Shown: positions 27,072 to 36,300 of the stretch, piece after piece | Layout of the letters: each line of letters begins with the position of its first letter | Position numbering within the stretch: the first letter of the stretch is position 1 | Assembly: GCA_903911925.1 (NCBI GenBank) | Contig: CAIWFH010000202.1 | Location: forward strand, 1-61,590 | DNA: 61,590 nt | Direction: 5' to 3' | Source: an uncultured Acidobacteriaceae bacterium | GTDB taxonomy: Bacteria > Acidobacteriota > Terriglobia > Terriglobales > Acidobacteriaceae | The notes under the pieces: model-generated | Databases searched by the model: none | Told to the model about the DNA's origin: nothing | Seen by the model: only the letters and a program-made list of their open reading frames with translations | Position numbers and translations under genes: made by a program

Positions 27072-28742
27072 CTAGAGCGACACCCCGCGCTTCCACGGAA
27101 TGAAATCGTTCTGCCCCAGCAACTCCGCCTTGGTAAATCGCTCCCCGCTCGCCACCTCGATCGAAAGCTCCAGCAGTTTCTGAGCACATTCGGCAATTGT
27201 CGCCTCGCCGGTGACGATGGGGCCGGCATCGAAGTCGATGATGTCGCCCATGCGCTCAGCAAGCGCAGAGTTCGTTGCAATCTTGATTACTGGCGCAATC
27301 GGATTGCCCGTGGGCGTTCCGAGACCGGTGGTAAACAGCACCAGGCTCGCGCCCGCCCCCACCTGCGCCGTCACGCACTCCACGTCGTTGCCCGGCGTGC
27401 ATTGCAAATTGAGCCCCGGCGTGGTGCCGTACTGCGGATAGTCCAAAACATCTTGAATCATTGACACGCCGCCCTTGCGCGCCGCTCCCGCCGACTTCAT
27501 GGCGTCCGTCGTGAGCCCGTCGGCGATATTTCCCGGCGAGGGATTAGCCTCGAAGCCCGACTGCACCGCCCGCGCCCGCGCCTGGTAAGCGTGCATCAAA
27601 TCAAAAAAGCTTTGAGCCAGTTCATCGGTCGCGCATCGGTTAATCAGTTCCTGCTCCACGCCGTGCAACTCCGGAAATTCAGACAGCAGCGTCCGTCCGC
27701 CTGCGCCCGTCAGCAAATCAGATACATAGCCTACCGTCGGGTTGGCCGAGATGCCGCTGAATCCATCCGACCCTCCGCACTTGAGCCCCACGGTCAAAGC
27801 TGAGAGCGGCGCGGGGGTCCTCGCGATCCGGTCGGCCTGCGCCAGTGCCGCAAATGTCTCATCAAGCGCCTGAGTCATCAGTGCCGATTCGCGCCCGGAC
27901 TTCTGCTGATCGAAGACCAGCACCGGCTTGTGCATCTCGGGGTCGCGTGCGCGCAGTTCGTCCAGCAACATGGAAGCCTGTGCGTTCTGGCAGCCCAGGC
28001 TAAGCACCGTTGCCCCGGCCACGTTCGGGTGATGGATATAACCGGCCAGCAGCCCGCAAAGCGCTTGCGCATCCTGGCGCGTGCCGCCGCAGCCGCCCTG
28101 GTGGGTCAGAAAACGAATCCCGTCGATGTTGGCGAAGACCCGTCCCTCGTCGCGCGCGAGCCCGATCTTGGTTCGCCGCGGATCTGTTGTAGCAAGAATG
28201 TGAGACCACGCATCCGGCTCGCCGCCAATCATGCGTTGCTCAACAAGGCGCCGCACATGCTGTCGATAGCTTTGCTGGCTGCGATAACCCAGTTCCTCTT
28301 CCAGCGCTTCCTTCATGCGCTCCACGTTGCGGTTCTCGCAAAACACAAGCGGCAGCACCAACCAGTAGTTGCGAGTGCCCACCTGGCCATCCGCGCGGCG
28401 AAAACCACTGAACGTTCGCGTGAGCCATGCCGAGATGTCGGGTGCGGCAAATTGTACTGGCTGCCGTGCCGCCGTGTAAGCGCCGGCGCGATGCCGCACA
28501 TTGCGAGTCGTCAGCAGCCCGCCGCGCGGAATGTCCTCAACCGCCTCGCCCACCACCATGCCATAGAGATAAACCAGTTCGCCGGCCAACAGGGCAGCAA
28601 GCGCCATCTTGTGCTTGGCGGGAATCGATTGCGTCACCGGGCAGGACAGGGCGCCAAACTGCGCCACATCGCCGGCATCGAGCGGGGCCAGCGCCACCAC
28701 CACGTTATCGCGTGGATCGAGTTGCAGAACAGTTTCTTTCAT
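27072..28742 (-). CDS. uxaA: Altronate dehydratase
   Basis: 556 residues from the ATG at 28742 (an upstream in-frame start at 28844 is not supported). It dehydrates D-altronate to 2-keto-3-deoxygluconate in galacturonate breakdown. An N-terminal SAF domain (to about residue 100) precedes the dehydratase. Motifs: GGCGGTRQDAQALCGLLAGYI, LSLGCQNAQ, LKCGGSDGFSGISANP, and FTTGLGTPTGNPIAPVIKI. It is longer than the usual 495 or so residues. The GH39-like gene is divergent from it, which suggests shared plant-polymer use. Galactarate dehydratase is the main alternative. Confidence 0.9.
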   Translation of the reverse strand: MKETVLQLDPRDNVVVALAPLDAGDVAQFGALSCPVTQSIPAKHKMALAALLAGELVYLYGMVVGEAVEDIPRGGLLTTRNVRHRAGAYTAARQPVQFAAPDISAWLTRTFSGFRRADGQVGTRNYWLVLPLVFCENRNVERMKEALEEELGYRSQQSYRQHVRRLVEQRMIGGEPDAWSHILATTDPRRTKIGLARDEGRVFANIDGIRFLTHQGGCGGTRQDAQALCGLLAGYIHHPNVAGATVLSLGCQNAQASMLLDELRARDPEMHKPVLVFDQQKSGRESALMTQALDETFAALAQADRIARTPAPLSALTVGLKCGGSDGFSGISANPTVGYVSDLLTGAGGRTLLSEFPELHGVEQELINRCATDELAQSFFDLMHAYQARARAVQSGFEANPSPGNIADGLTTDAMKSAGAARKGGVSMIQDVLDYPQYGTTPGLNLQCTPGNDVECVTAQVGAGASLVLFTTGLGTPTGNPIAPVIKIATNSALAERMGDIIDFDAGPIVTGEATIAECAQKLLELSIEVASGERFTKAELLGQNDFIPWKRGVSL

Positions 28743-28968
28743 GGACAATTTTCTCGAATGAAACCAGGGGCTGGAATGTGGCCTCTTCCCAGCAAGGATA
28801 CAACCCGCGCTTGCCAAGGGTCTGTCCAGCCTGACTCCAGGCAACCGCCTCGACGTTCACCGCAAACGATTGGCAATGAAGACTGCCACGATGATTTACC
28901 ATGGCCCCGCGACGTATTTCGCCCGCAAGCCCGGCCCGGAATAGCCCGTGGCCGCGCAAGGAGCTCTT

Positions 28969-30480
28969 ATGAAAATTCCGGTTCGGCAAATTCTGCTGAG
29001 CGCCCGCCTTATCTGCTTGATGCTATTGCCTGCTATATTGATCTGCAGTTGCTCGAAGGCAAAAACCCCTCAGCCATCCGCGCTCACCATCCATTGGGAC
29101 AAAACCACGGTGGTCTCGCAGTCCACTCCCACACTTCAGGTGGTGGTGAATCCCCCGCTCCGGCCCGGCGAGCCTCTGGGCACGGCATCCTACAAAGCCG
29201 TGAAGGAACTTGGCGCCGACTACGTTCGTTATGTGCCCTGGCTGCCTTATCCCAAACTGGCCGTTGCAGAACTGGAGCCGCCTACCCCGCAAAAAACCAG
29301 TTGGGACTTTACGCTTATCGATCCCATGACCAAGGATTTTCTGGCCGCGACGGATGGCCATCCAACGGTCATGAACTTCAGCACCATCCCGACATGGCTC
29401 TTTAAAACCGACAAGCCCTCAACCTACCCTGCCGATCCCAACCAGGTTGTCTGGGACTACACCCAGGGCACCGAACTGCGTGACCCCTCCGGCAAAGAGT
29501 TGGGCGACTACTACAACCGCCTGGTCAGTTGGTACGTCAATGGCGGCTTCACCGATGAGAACGGCGTCCGCCACAACTCCGGCTATCACTACAAGCTGCC
29601 GGTGTGGGAAGTGCTCAACGAGGCGGACTTCGAACACTCCACGACTCCCGCGCAGTACACGGCGCGCTACGACGCCATTGTTGAAGGCATCCACCGCGCC
29701 AGCCCGGAGACCAAATTTATGGGATTGGCTCTGGCCATGCCGCGCGACAACCCGCAGATCTTCGAGTATTTCCTGAACCCCGCCAATCATAAGCCCGGAA
29801 TTCCCCTGGACTACATCTCCTATCACTTCTACGCGAGCCCGGGCGCTTCGCAGACCATTGAAGACTGGCAGTACACCTTCTTCGACCAAGCCGACGGATT
29901 CTTCACCGGCGTCAAGTTCATTGAGAGTATCCGCAAGCGCCTCTCACCGCAAACCAAAACCGACACCGACGAGCTGGGTGTCATTCTACCCACCGACAAC
30001 ACGCCCGCAGATAAGGTCGCGCCGCCGGCAGCCTACTGGAACCTGGCCGGTTCGCTCTATGCCTACCTCTTCATCGAACTCTCACGCCAGCAGATCGATA
30101 TCATCGGCGAGTCGCAGTTGATCGGCTACCCCACCCAGTTCCCCAGCGTGAGCATGATGGACTGGCGGAACAACCAGCCCAACGCCCGCTTCTGGGTGCT
30201 CAAGCTGCTCAAGGACTCATTCCATCCGGGCGACAAACTCGTGGAGACGAAAGTTGATTCCGGCGACCTGGCCACGCAGGCGTTCGTCACCCCAACCGGC
30301 CGCAAGCTCCTCATCCTGAACAAGCGCAATCGCGATGCGGAGATCGCTCTTCCAGATGCAGACAAGGCCACCGCACTCACTGTGGATCTTGAAACCGCCG
30401 ATGGCCCTGCCCGCAGCGTGAGGCCTGAGGCGGGAAAACTGAAACTCTCGGCCTTTGCCGTAACCGTGGTGACCTGGTGA
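28969..30480 (+). CDS. GH39-like exported glycoside hydrolase
   Basis: 503 residues from the ATG at 28969, with AAGGAG upstream. The hydrophobic leader ends ILICSC, a poor but possible lipobox, so it is exported and perhaps lipid-anchored. A beta-strand-rich opening leads into a TIM barrel. The acid/base motif VWEVLNEADF (Glu after Asn) fits clan A, and DTDELGVIL is a candidate nucleophile site. GH39 members are xylosidases or iduronidases; the barrel ends in a beta-rich domain as expected. The rhamnose mutarotase start overlaps its stop by four bases. Confidence 0.8.
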   Translation: MKIPVRQILLSARLICLMLLPAILICSCSKAKTPQPSALTIHWDKTTVVSQSTPTLQVVVNPPLRPGEPLGTASYKAVKELGADYVRYVPWLPYPKLAVAELEPPTPQKTSWDFTLIDPMTKDFLAATDGHPTVMNFSTIPTWLFKTDKPSTYPADPNQVVWDYTQGTELRDPSGKELGDYYNRLVSWYVNGGFTDENGVRHNSGYHYKLPVWEVLNEADFEHSTTPAQYTARYDAIVEGIHRASPETKFMGLALAMPRDNPQIFEYFLNPANHKPGIPLDYISYHFYASPGASQTIEDWQYTFFDQADGFFTGVKFIESIRKRLSPQTKTDTDELGVILPTDNTPADKVAPPAAYWNLAGSLYAYLFIELSRQQIDIIGESQLIGYPTQFPSVSMMDWRNNQPNARFWVLKLLKDSFHPGDKLVETKVDSGDLATQAFVTPTGRKLLILNKRNRDAEIALPDADKATALTVDLETADGPARSVRPEAGKLKLSAFAVTVVTW

Positions 30481-30836
30481 CTATGAATCCGAAAATTGAA
30501 TCTGCTGATCGCAAGCCGCTGAAGCGGTACGCTTTCATCCTGCGCCTCAACCCCGGGGTATCTGAAGCCTATGAGAAGGCGCATCGCGAGGTGTGGCCTG
30601 AGATGCTGGCCCTGCTCAAAAGCGTGGGCATCAGCGAGTACTCCATCTACCGCCGCGACAAGTTGCTTATCCTGGCCCTGCGGTGTGCCGATTTCGAAGC
30701 CTCGTGGAGCCAACTCGACAACCACCCGGTGAACCTGCGCTGGCAAAAAGCCATGGCTCCGCTTTTTGCGCCGCACGAAGGCCTTCGTCCCGGCGAGCGC
30801 TTCCCCATGATGGAAGAGGTCTTTTACCTCCCGTGA
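30477..30836 (+). CDS. rhaM: L-rhamnose mutarotase family protein
   Basis: 119 residues from the GTG at 30477, or 117 from the ATG at 30483; the GTGA overlap with the preceding gene favours coupling. It interconverts the anomers of L-rhamnose. Family marks: RYAFILRLNPGVSEAYEKAHREVWPEML and ISEYSIYRR, with the late NHPVNLRWQKAM. Related mutarotases act on L-fucose, so the sugar is an inference. Its 3' end overlaps the convergent membrane-protein gene by 13 bases. Confidence 0.87.
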   Translation: MTMNPKIESADRKPLKRYAFILRLNPGVSEAYEKAHREVWPEMLALLKSVGISEYSIYRRDKLLILALRCADFEASWSQLDNHPVNLRWQKAMAPLFAPHEGLRPGERFPMMEEVFYLP

Positions 30837-31186
30837 TTCGGGCTCGGCGCGAGTGCCGCCTTCAGGCTGAAGGCGGCCAGTGCCAGTGCAGTAGCGTAAT
30901 GCATCAGGGGACGGAAATCGAGGAGATTTCCGATCAGTATCCCGAAAGTTATCGCTGAAGCGGCGCAAGCCAGGCTACCTGCAAAGGCGATCCATGCCAG
31001 CGGGCGGTCATTCGTCCGCGTGGAACGCAGCAGGTTGAGGGTGGCAACCAGGAACCCCAGCACTGAAGCATTCAGCGACCACAGCAAGGTCACCGGTTCG
31101 TGCCTGTACCCCAGGTATGAGCCGAGCCCGTGTCCAATGCCGCCAAGGACAAGAATCACCGCAAAGATTCGATCGACAATCCTCAT
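30824..31186 (-). CDS. Small four-helix membrane protein, unknown
   Basis: 120 residues with AGGAGG before the ATG. Four hydrophobic helices (about residues 8-26, 33-52, 64-86 and 94-112). The start GGIGHGLGSYLGY resembles DoxX-like or DUF-type helices, but no family is certain. It lies 18 bases downstream of the aquaporin gene, so it probably belongs to the minus-strand arsenic operon. It overlaps rhaM at the 3' ends. Confidence 0.75.
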   Translation of the reverse strand: MRIVDRIFAVILVLGGIGHGLGSYLGYRHEPVTLLWSLNASVLGFLVATLNLLRSTRTNDRPLAWIAFAGSLACAASAITFGILIGNLLDFRPLMHYATALALAAFSLKAALAPSPNHGR

Positions 31187-31204
31187 CGGACCTCCTTCTC
31201 ATCA

Positions 31205-31933
<729 letters not shown>

Positions 31934-32122
31934 TCAGGTTTCCTTGCCGTCGCATCGCCTACGGCCCGTTCGATGGCGGGTCATTTAACGGCGAATGTGG
32001 AATTTGCAGAACTCAAGCATTTTGCACTGTCGAGCCCACCTTCGCCAAGAGAAATGGGTCACAACCGAAGTTTGCTTCATCGCGACGTATGCCCTCCTGG
32101 TAGCCCGGCTCCGCTCGGACCA

Positions 32123-32611
32123 TCATGACCCGCCGATCTCTTCGATTTTTTGTTGCAGGGCAAGTTTCTGCAGAGTCGAGTGGGGCAACGAAAGAAACAA
32201 TCCAATCCTGCGGTCGAGCACCACAAATGCATCCCGGAACGCGCGGCCGATCTCTTCCTCGGTTCCCTTCACCGCCGCCGGGTCGGGAATTCCCCAGTGA
32301 GCGGTCATTGGCTGTCCGGGCCAAAAAGGGCACGCTTCATTGGCCGCGTTGTCGCACACCGTAAATACATAGTCCATCTTCGGTGCGTCGGAGATTGCAA
32401 ACTCATCCCAGGATTTGCTGCGCAGCCCCTCCACCGGCATCCCCGCCCGTTCAATCTGCCGCAGCGCTTCCGGTCGCGGCATTCCCGATGGATGGCTGCC
32501 CGCGCTGAAGGCGGTAAAGTTTGGCGCGCCTCTGTGGTTCATGATCGCTTCAGCCATGATCGAGCGCACCGAGTTGCCGGTGCAAAGAAACAACACGTTA
32601 TAGTGGGCCAT
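32123..32611 (-). CDS. arsC: Arsenate reductase, low-molecular-weight phosphatase type
   Basis: 162 residues from the ATG at 32611, just 13 bases after the arsM stop. It reduces arsenate to arsenite by the thioredoxin-coupled mechanism. Seen: the P-loop CTGNSVRS with Cys10 and Arg16, the aspartate of GIPDPAA, and Cys86 and Cys94 in VCDNAANEACP, which would form the shuttling disulfide. A phosphotyrosine phosphatase without arsenate activity is unlikely given these cysteines and the neighbours. Confidence 0.93.
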   Translation of the reverse strand: MAHYNVLFLCTGNSVRSIMAEAIMNHRGAPNFTAFSAGSHPSGMPRPEALRQIERAGMPVEGLRSKSWDEFAISDAPKMDYVFTVCDNAANEACPFWPGQPMTAHWGIPDPAAVKGTEEEIGRAFRDAFVVLDRRIGLFLSLPHSTLQKLALQQKIEEIGGS

Positions 32612-32624
32612 GTCTTGCGTCCTC

Positions 32625-33548
32625 TCACTTGCAGCATGCGGGGCCGCAGCAGGATTTCGCTGCGCCGGCTGCCGGCTTGATTGCATACACTTTCACACTT
32701 GCCGCGGCCTCATTCACGTCATACTGCGAGAGCAGCGTCTTCAACTCCTCATGCAGCGGAGCTGAATCGGCGGGCGCAGGAGTGCAGCAGGATGTCTCGA
32801 GCACTGGGAATGGGCCTGAAGTCTCCATCGTAGGCGAGCAGCACCCGGACTGGTTCTCCACCTTGGCATACGCATTCAAGTCGGCGCCACTGTCCACTAT
32901 TTCCACGTGCTCAAATCCTGCCGCCAGCAATCCGGCCTTGTAGTCCTCAATCTGGATCGCTCCTGCAATGCAGCCGACGTAAGCAGCCACGCTCCTCGCA
33001 ATTTCCTCGGGAAGTTCGTGCTTCAAGGCGATGTCGCTTACGGCCAGCCGCCCGCCTGGTTTCAGCACGCGTGCAATCTCACGGAAAACGGCCGGCTTGT
33101 CAGGCGCAAGGTTCAGAACGCAATTTGAAATGACACAATCAACCGATGCATCGGGCAGCGGGATCCGATCAATGGTGGATTGAAAGAATTCGACGTTCGT
33201 GTAGCCGCCCGCGTTGGCATTCGTCCGCGCCCGCTCAATCATGGCCGGCGTCATATCGATGCCGATGGCCCGGCCTTGCGGACCCACCATCTTCGACGCC
33301 AGAAACACATCGAGCCCACCGCCTGAGCCGAGATCGACCACCACCTCGCCCGGCCTGATGTGCGCTGTCGCCGTGGGATTGCCGCAGGAGAGGCCCATGT
33401 TGGCCTCTGCAGGAATCGAGGTCAGTTCCTCCGCCGTGTACCCGAAGGCTTCCGCCACCGCCTTGACTCCTGCGTTGTCGCTCGAAAGGTCGCTCTCTGC
33501 CACTGCTCCGTACTTCGACTTCACTGAATCAAGAATCGTTTCCGCCAT
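32625..33548 (-). CDS. arsM: Arsenite S-adenosylmethionine methyltransferase with Cys-rich tail
   Basis: 307 residues with AAGGAG before the ATG. It methylates arsenite. SAM motif VVDLGSGGGLDVFLASK; conserved As(III)-binding cysteines are at 55 (LSCGNP), 143 (ISNCVLNL) and 193 (VGCIAGA). A tail after residue 230 adds four Cys-Cys pairs: 236/237, 254/255, 300/301 and 305/306. The tail may bind extra arsenite. It is divergent from arsR and reads from the -10 TATAGT at 33584-33589. Confidence 0.94.
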   Translation of the reverse strand: MAETILDSVKSKYGAVAESDLSSDNAGVKAVAEAFGYTAEELTSIPAEANMGLSCGNPTATAHIRPGEVVVDLGSGGGLDVFLASKMVGPQGRAIGIDMTPAMIERARTNANAGGYTNVEFFQSTIDRIPLPDASVDCVISNCVLNLAPDKPAVFREIARVLKPGGRLAVSDIALKHELPEEIARSVAAYVGCIAGAIQIEDYKAGLLAAGFEHVEIVDSGADLNAYAKVENQSGCCSPTMETSGPFPVLETSCCTPAPADSAPLHEELKTLLSQYDVNEAAASVKVYAIKPAAGAAKSCCGPACCK

Positions 33549-33569
33549 AGCGCGCTCCTTAAGAAAACA

Positions 33570-33622
33570 TATTCGCTAAAACGACTATATCTCTTGCCAA
33601 CATATTCGTCAAGGCGTATAAG
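33570..33622. promoter_or_regulatory. Divergent ars promoters with two ArsR operator sites
   Basis: Two imperfect inverted repeats share the form TATTCG, six bases, then a CG-led half: site 1 at 33570-33587 and site 2 at 33603-33620, centres 33 bases apart (about three helical turns). arsR promoter: TTGCCA 33594-33599 and TATAAG 33617-33622 (17-base spacer), with transcription starting at the ATG. arsM promoter on the minus strand: TTGACG (33607-33612) and TATAGT (33584-33589), spacer 17. Site 1 overlaps the arsM -10; site 2 overlaps its -35 and the arsR spacer and -10. Confidence 0.8.
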
Positions 33623-33628
33623 TAATTC

Positions 33629-34048
33629 ATGGAGAAGAAATCGTCGCAGTTCAACTTGGAGCGCTTCTTCCAGGCCCTGGGAGACAATACACGCCTCCGC
33701 CTGCTCAACCTGATGGGCGACCAGGAACTCTGCGTCTGCTATTTTGTTGAGATTCTAGGCCAGCCGCAGCCCAAGATATCCCGGCACCTGGCCTATCTGC
33801 GCCGCGCCGGAATCGTTCAGGCCCGCCGCGAGGGCAAGTGGATGCACTATCGAATCGTCATGCCGCCGAACATCGGCGCCGCACAGTTGCTGCGCCAGAC
33901 CCTGGCATGGTTGCAGGAAGACCGAGCGATGCAGGCCGACCGTGCGCGTCTTTCCAAAGCGTGCTGCAGCCCGGCAAAGTTCGTCGCCCTTCAGGGCGCT
34001 CCATCTCCAACTCCCGTTGAGCGCTCATTCGCCTCCGAGGCCAGGTAA
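33629..34048 (+). CDS. arsR: Arsenic-responsive ArsR family repressor
   Basis: 139 residues. The ArsR winged helix has the As(III)-binding ELCVCYFVEIL motif with Cys35 and Cys37, and a third candidate, Cys112/Cys113, in KACCSP near the C-terminus. The recognition helix is QPQPKISRHLAYLRRAGIV. No Shine-Dalgarno; TATAAG ends six bases before the ATG, so a leaderless transcript is expected. Arsenite binding should release the protein from the two operator sites. Confidence 0.94.
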   Translation: MEKKSSQFNLERFFQALGDNTRLRLLNLMGDQELCVCYFVEILGQPQPKISRHLAYLRRAGIVQARREGKWMHYRIVMPPNIGAAQLLRQTLAWLQEDRAMQADRARLSKACCSPAKFVALQGAPSPTPVERSFASEAR

Positions 34049-34050
34049 TC

Positions 34051-35157
34051 ATGTCCAGCACTCCTTTCACGCAAGGCTCGCTTTGCGCTCCGTTGCAGCG
34101 CAAGAAACTGTCGTTTCTTGACCGCTTCCTCACCCTGTGGATTTTCCTGGCAATGGCCATTGGAGTTGCCACCGGTCATTTCCTGCCAGGTTCTGCCGGA
34201 TTCATCAATCGCTTTCAGAGCGGAACCACAAATATACCCATCGCCATCGGGCTCATCATCATGATGTTTCCGCCGCTGGCGAAAGTCCGGTACGAAAAGC
34301 TGGGCCATGTCTTTCGCAACAAGCGCGTTCTGGGCCTGTCGTTGGTTCAGAACTGGCTCATCGGACCGGCGCTCATGTTTGGCCTCGCCGTACTCTTTCT
34401 TCGCGGAGATGCGCCGTACATGCGCGGCCTCATCCTGATCGGAATCGCGCGCTGCATCGCCATGGTTCTGGTTTGGAATGAACTGGCAAACGGAGACACC
34501 GATTACGCCGCCGGCCTCGTGGCCCTCAACAGCGTCTTCCAAGTTCTTTTCTACAGCCTTTACGCATGGGTCTTCATCACTGTTCTACCAAAGTGGTTGG
34601 GCCTTCAGGGAAGCATCGTGCATGTCGGCATCGTGCAGATTGCAAAAAGTGTCGCGATTTATCTCGGCGTTCCATTCGTCTCCGGGTTCATTACGCGCTT
34701 CGTTCTGATTCGCATCAAGGGTGAGGAGTGGTACCGCACGCGGTTTATTCCCCTCATCAGCCCGCTTACACTTTTCGCGTTGCTTTTCACCATTCTGGTG
34801 ATGTTTTCACTCAAGGGCGACCTTATCGTCCGGCTCCCGCTGGACGTACTGCGCATCGCTGTCCCGCTGGTCATCTACTTTGTCATCATGTTCCTGGTGA
34901 GCTTCTGGATGGGAAAGCGGCTTGGCGCCGACTATGCGCAATCCGCCACCCTGTCCTTCACGGCTGCCGGCAATAACTTCGAACTGGCCATTGCCGTGTC
35001 CGTGGCCGTCTTCGGAATCAACTCCGGCGAGGCGTTCGTCGGCGTCGTCGGCCCGCTCATTGAGGTTCCGGCGCTGATCAGCCTGGTGAACGTCGCTTTC
35101 TGGATCCGGAGGCGCTACTTCGTCTCCGAGGCGCGGGCCGTGGCTGGCGCAGCCTGA
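34051..35157 (+). CDS. acr3: ACR3 family arsenite efflux permease
   Basis: 368 residues with about ten membrane helices. ACR3 exports As(OH)3 or its anion in exchange with protons. The conserved Cys in GIARCIAMVLVWNELANGD (residue about 134) and the Glu in AAGNNFELAIAV (near residue 312) are the known essential sites. The start lies two bases after the arsR stop, so expression is coupled. It overlaps the convergent NUP gene by 43 bases at the 3' ends. Confidence 0.96.
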   Translation: MSSTPFTQGSLCAPLQRKKLSFLDRFLTLWIFLAMAIGVATGHFLPGSAGFINRFQSGTTNIPIAIGLIIMMFPPLAKVRYEKLGHVFRNKRVLGLSLVQNWLIGPALMFGLAVLFLRGDAPYMRGLILIGIARCIAMVLVWNELANGDTDYAAGLVALNSVFQVLFYSLYAWVFITVLPKWLGLQGSIVHVGIVQIAKSVAIYLGVPFVSGFITRFVLIRIKGEEWYRTRFIPLISPLTLFALLFTILVMFSLKGDLIVRLPLDVLRIAVPLVIYFVIMFLVSFWMGKRLGADYAQSATLSFTAAGNNFELAIAVSVAVFGINSGEAFVGVVGPLIEVPALISLVNVAFWIRRRYFVSEARAVAGAA

Positions 35158-36209
35158 TCCGAGCCCGCAACCTTCACCGCGTACTTCGGCCAGTGATTCA
35201 GTAACTCGCTGACGACCGCGTGCCCGACCGTGTAAGCGCTCTCCAGCGAGGGCAGGTATGCGCCGAATTTGCTCACGCGCTGGGCCGCCAGGCTCTCGGC
35301 CGCACTCATGCCGCGCGGCTGCTGGTCGTAGTTGCTTACCGTGCGCAGCACCATCACGCGCTGTTGGTCCACCCGCCCCGCAGCAGCCATGAATTGCAAA
35401 GACTGCAGTGTCCCCGTGTCTTCCATTGCGGTAGTGGCAAACTCTCCCTTGCCGCCGGTGAAGTAACTTACCCACTCCGCTGCCCAGGCATCGAACAGCT
35501 TGCCGTGCCAATAGGTCGACGATGAAATTTCATCGCCCATGGTCACAAACGGCGGTCGGCCCGCGGCTGCTCCATCAAAGTGGCTGCGAATCTCCTGCAA
35601 ATGATCCGAGTCGACCAGAGGCGTCGCGCGCGTAAGGTCGAATGCCCACTCCGCCAACCCCGGGTTCAATGCAAACACCTGCTCATCAAGCGCGGCGGCG
35701 GGCTGCTCAAACGGCCGCATCTTGCGCAGCGGCACGTAACCTGTCGTCCAATCCGGCGGCGTTTCCCGGCTGTCAATCTCGTAACCCAGGTCGCCATCCA
35801 CCACCCACCGTGCCCATACGGCAGAACCCAACGACGCTCGTTCCGGGTTGGCCCCGGCGATACCAGCGACAATCCAGTAAGCATGGCTCAGGTCGAAGCG
35901 CGGGTCCAGTCCCAGCGCCATGATGGTAGCCGCGGCATGCGCGGTGCCCTGCCCAGTCAGCACCGCCATCTCCCCATCGCCGTTCATACGGACGGCGTGA
36001 TACCCGGCCGCCAGCGGATAAACCCGGTCCAGGTGGTCCCGCTCTACCCAATATTGCAGCTCGCCGGGTGCGTCGCCAGTATCGGCGCCAAGCTCAAACA
36101 TGGTGACAACTACCACCTTCAACTGGATCGGACGGGGCCTGGCATCGGACGCAGTTACAAGCGAGACCGAAAACAAAAAGCCGAGAGATAGGCGTGCGCG
36201 GAGCATCAT
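35115..36209 (-). CDS. Exported purine nucleoside permease/phosphorylase-like protein (NUP family)
   Basis: 364 residues from the ATG at 36209; the frame continues upstream to 36503 antisense to the SAM hydrolase, but a Sec signal (MMLRARLSLGFLFSVSLVTA) starts here. There are no membrane helices after the signal. The pattern TGQGTAHAAATIMALGL, VAGIAGANPE, and MEDTGTLQSLQFM resembles nucleoside phosphorylases, although the family is named as a purine nucleoside permease from fungi. It could bind or cleave periplasmic purine nucleosides. Divergent from the SAM hydrolase across 91 bases. Confidence 0.82.
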   Translation of the reverse strand: MMLRARLSLGFLFSVSLVTASDARPRPIQLKVVVVTMFELGADTGDAPGELQYWVERDHLDRVYPLAAGYHAVRMNGDGEMAVLTGQGTAHAAATIMALGLDPRFDLSHAYWIVAGIAGANPERASLGSAVWARWVVDGDLGYEIDSRETPPDWTTGYVPLRKMRPFEQPAAALDEQVFALNPGLAEWAFDLTRATPLVDSDHLQEIRSHFDGAAAGRPPFVTMGDEISSSTYWHGKLFDAWAAEWVSYFTGGKGEFATTAMEDTGTLQSLQFMAAAGRVDQQRVMVLRTVSNYDQQPRGMSAAESLAAQRVSKFGAYLPSLESAYTVGHAVVSELLNHWPKYAVKVAGSDQAAPATARASETK

Positions 36210-36300
36210 TGATTGCGATGTTACCGGAGACAAGCCCTTCGGCAAAGCGATTCCCGACCTGCAGGCGATAACATGAAAGGGAAACGGAGAGATTTCCCAC

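Noticed and set aside
27930..29405. 491-codon plus-strand frame
   Set aside because: Antisense to uxaA for most of its length and out of frame with the GH39-like gene; no domain seen.
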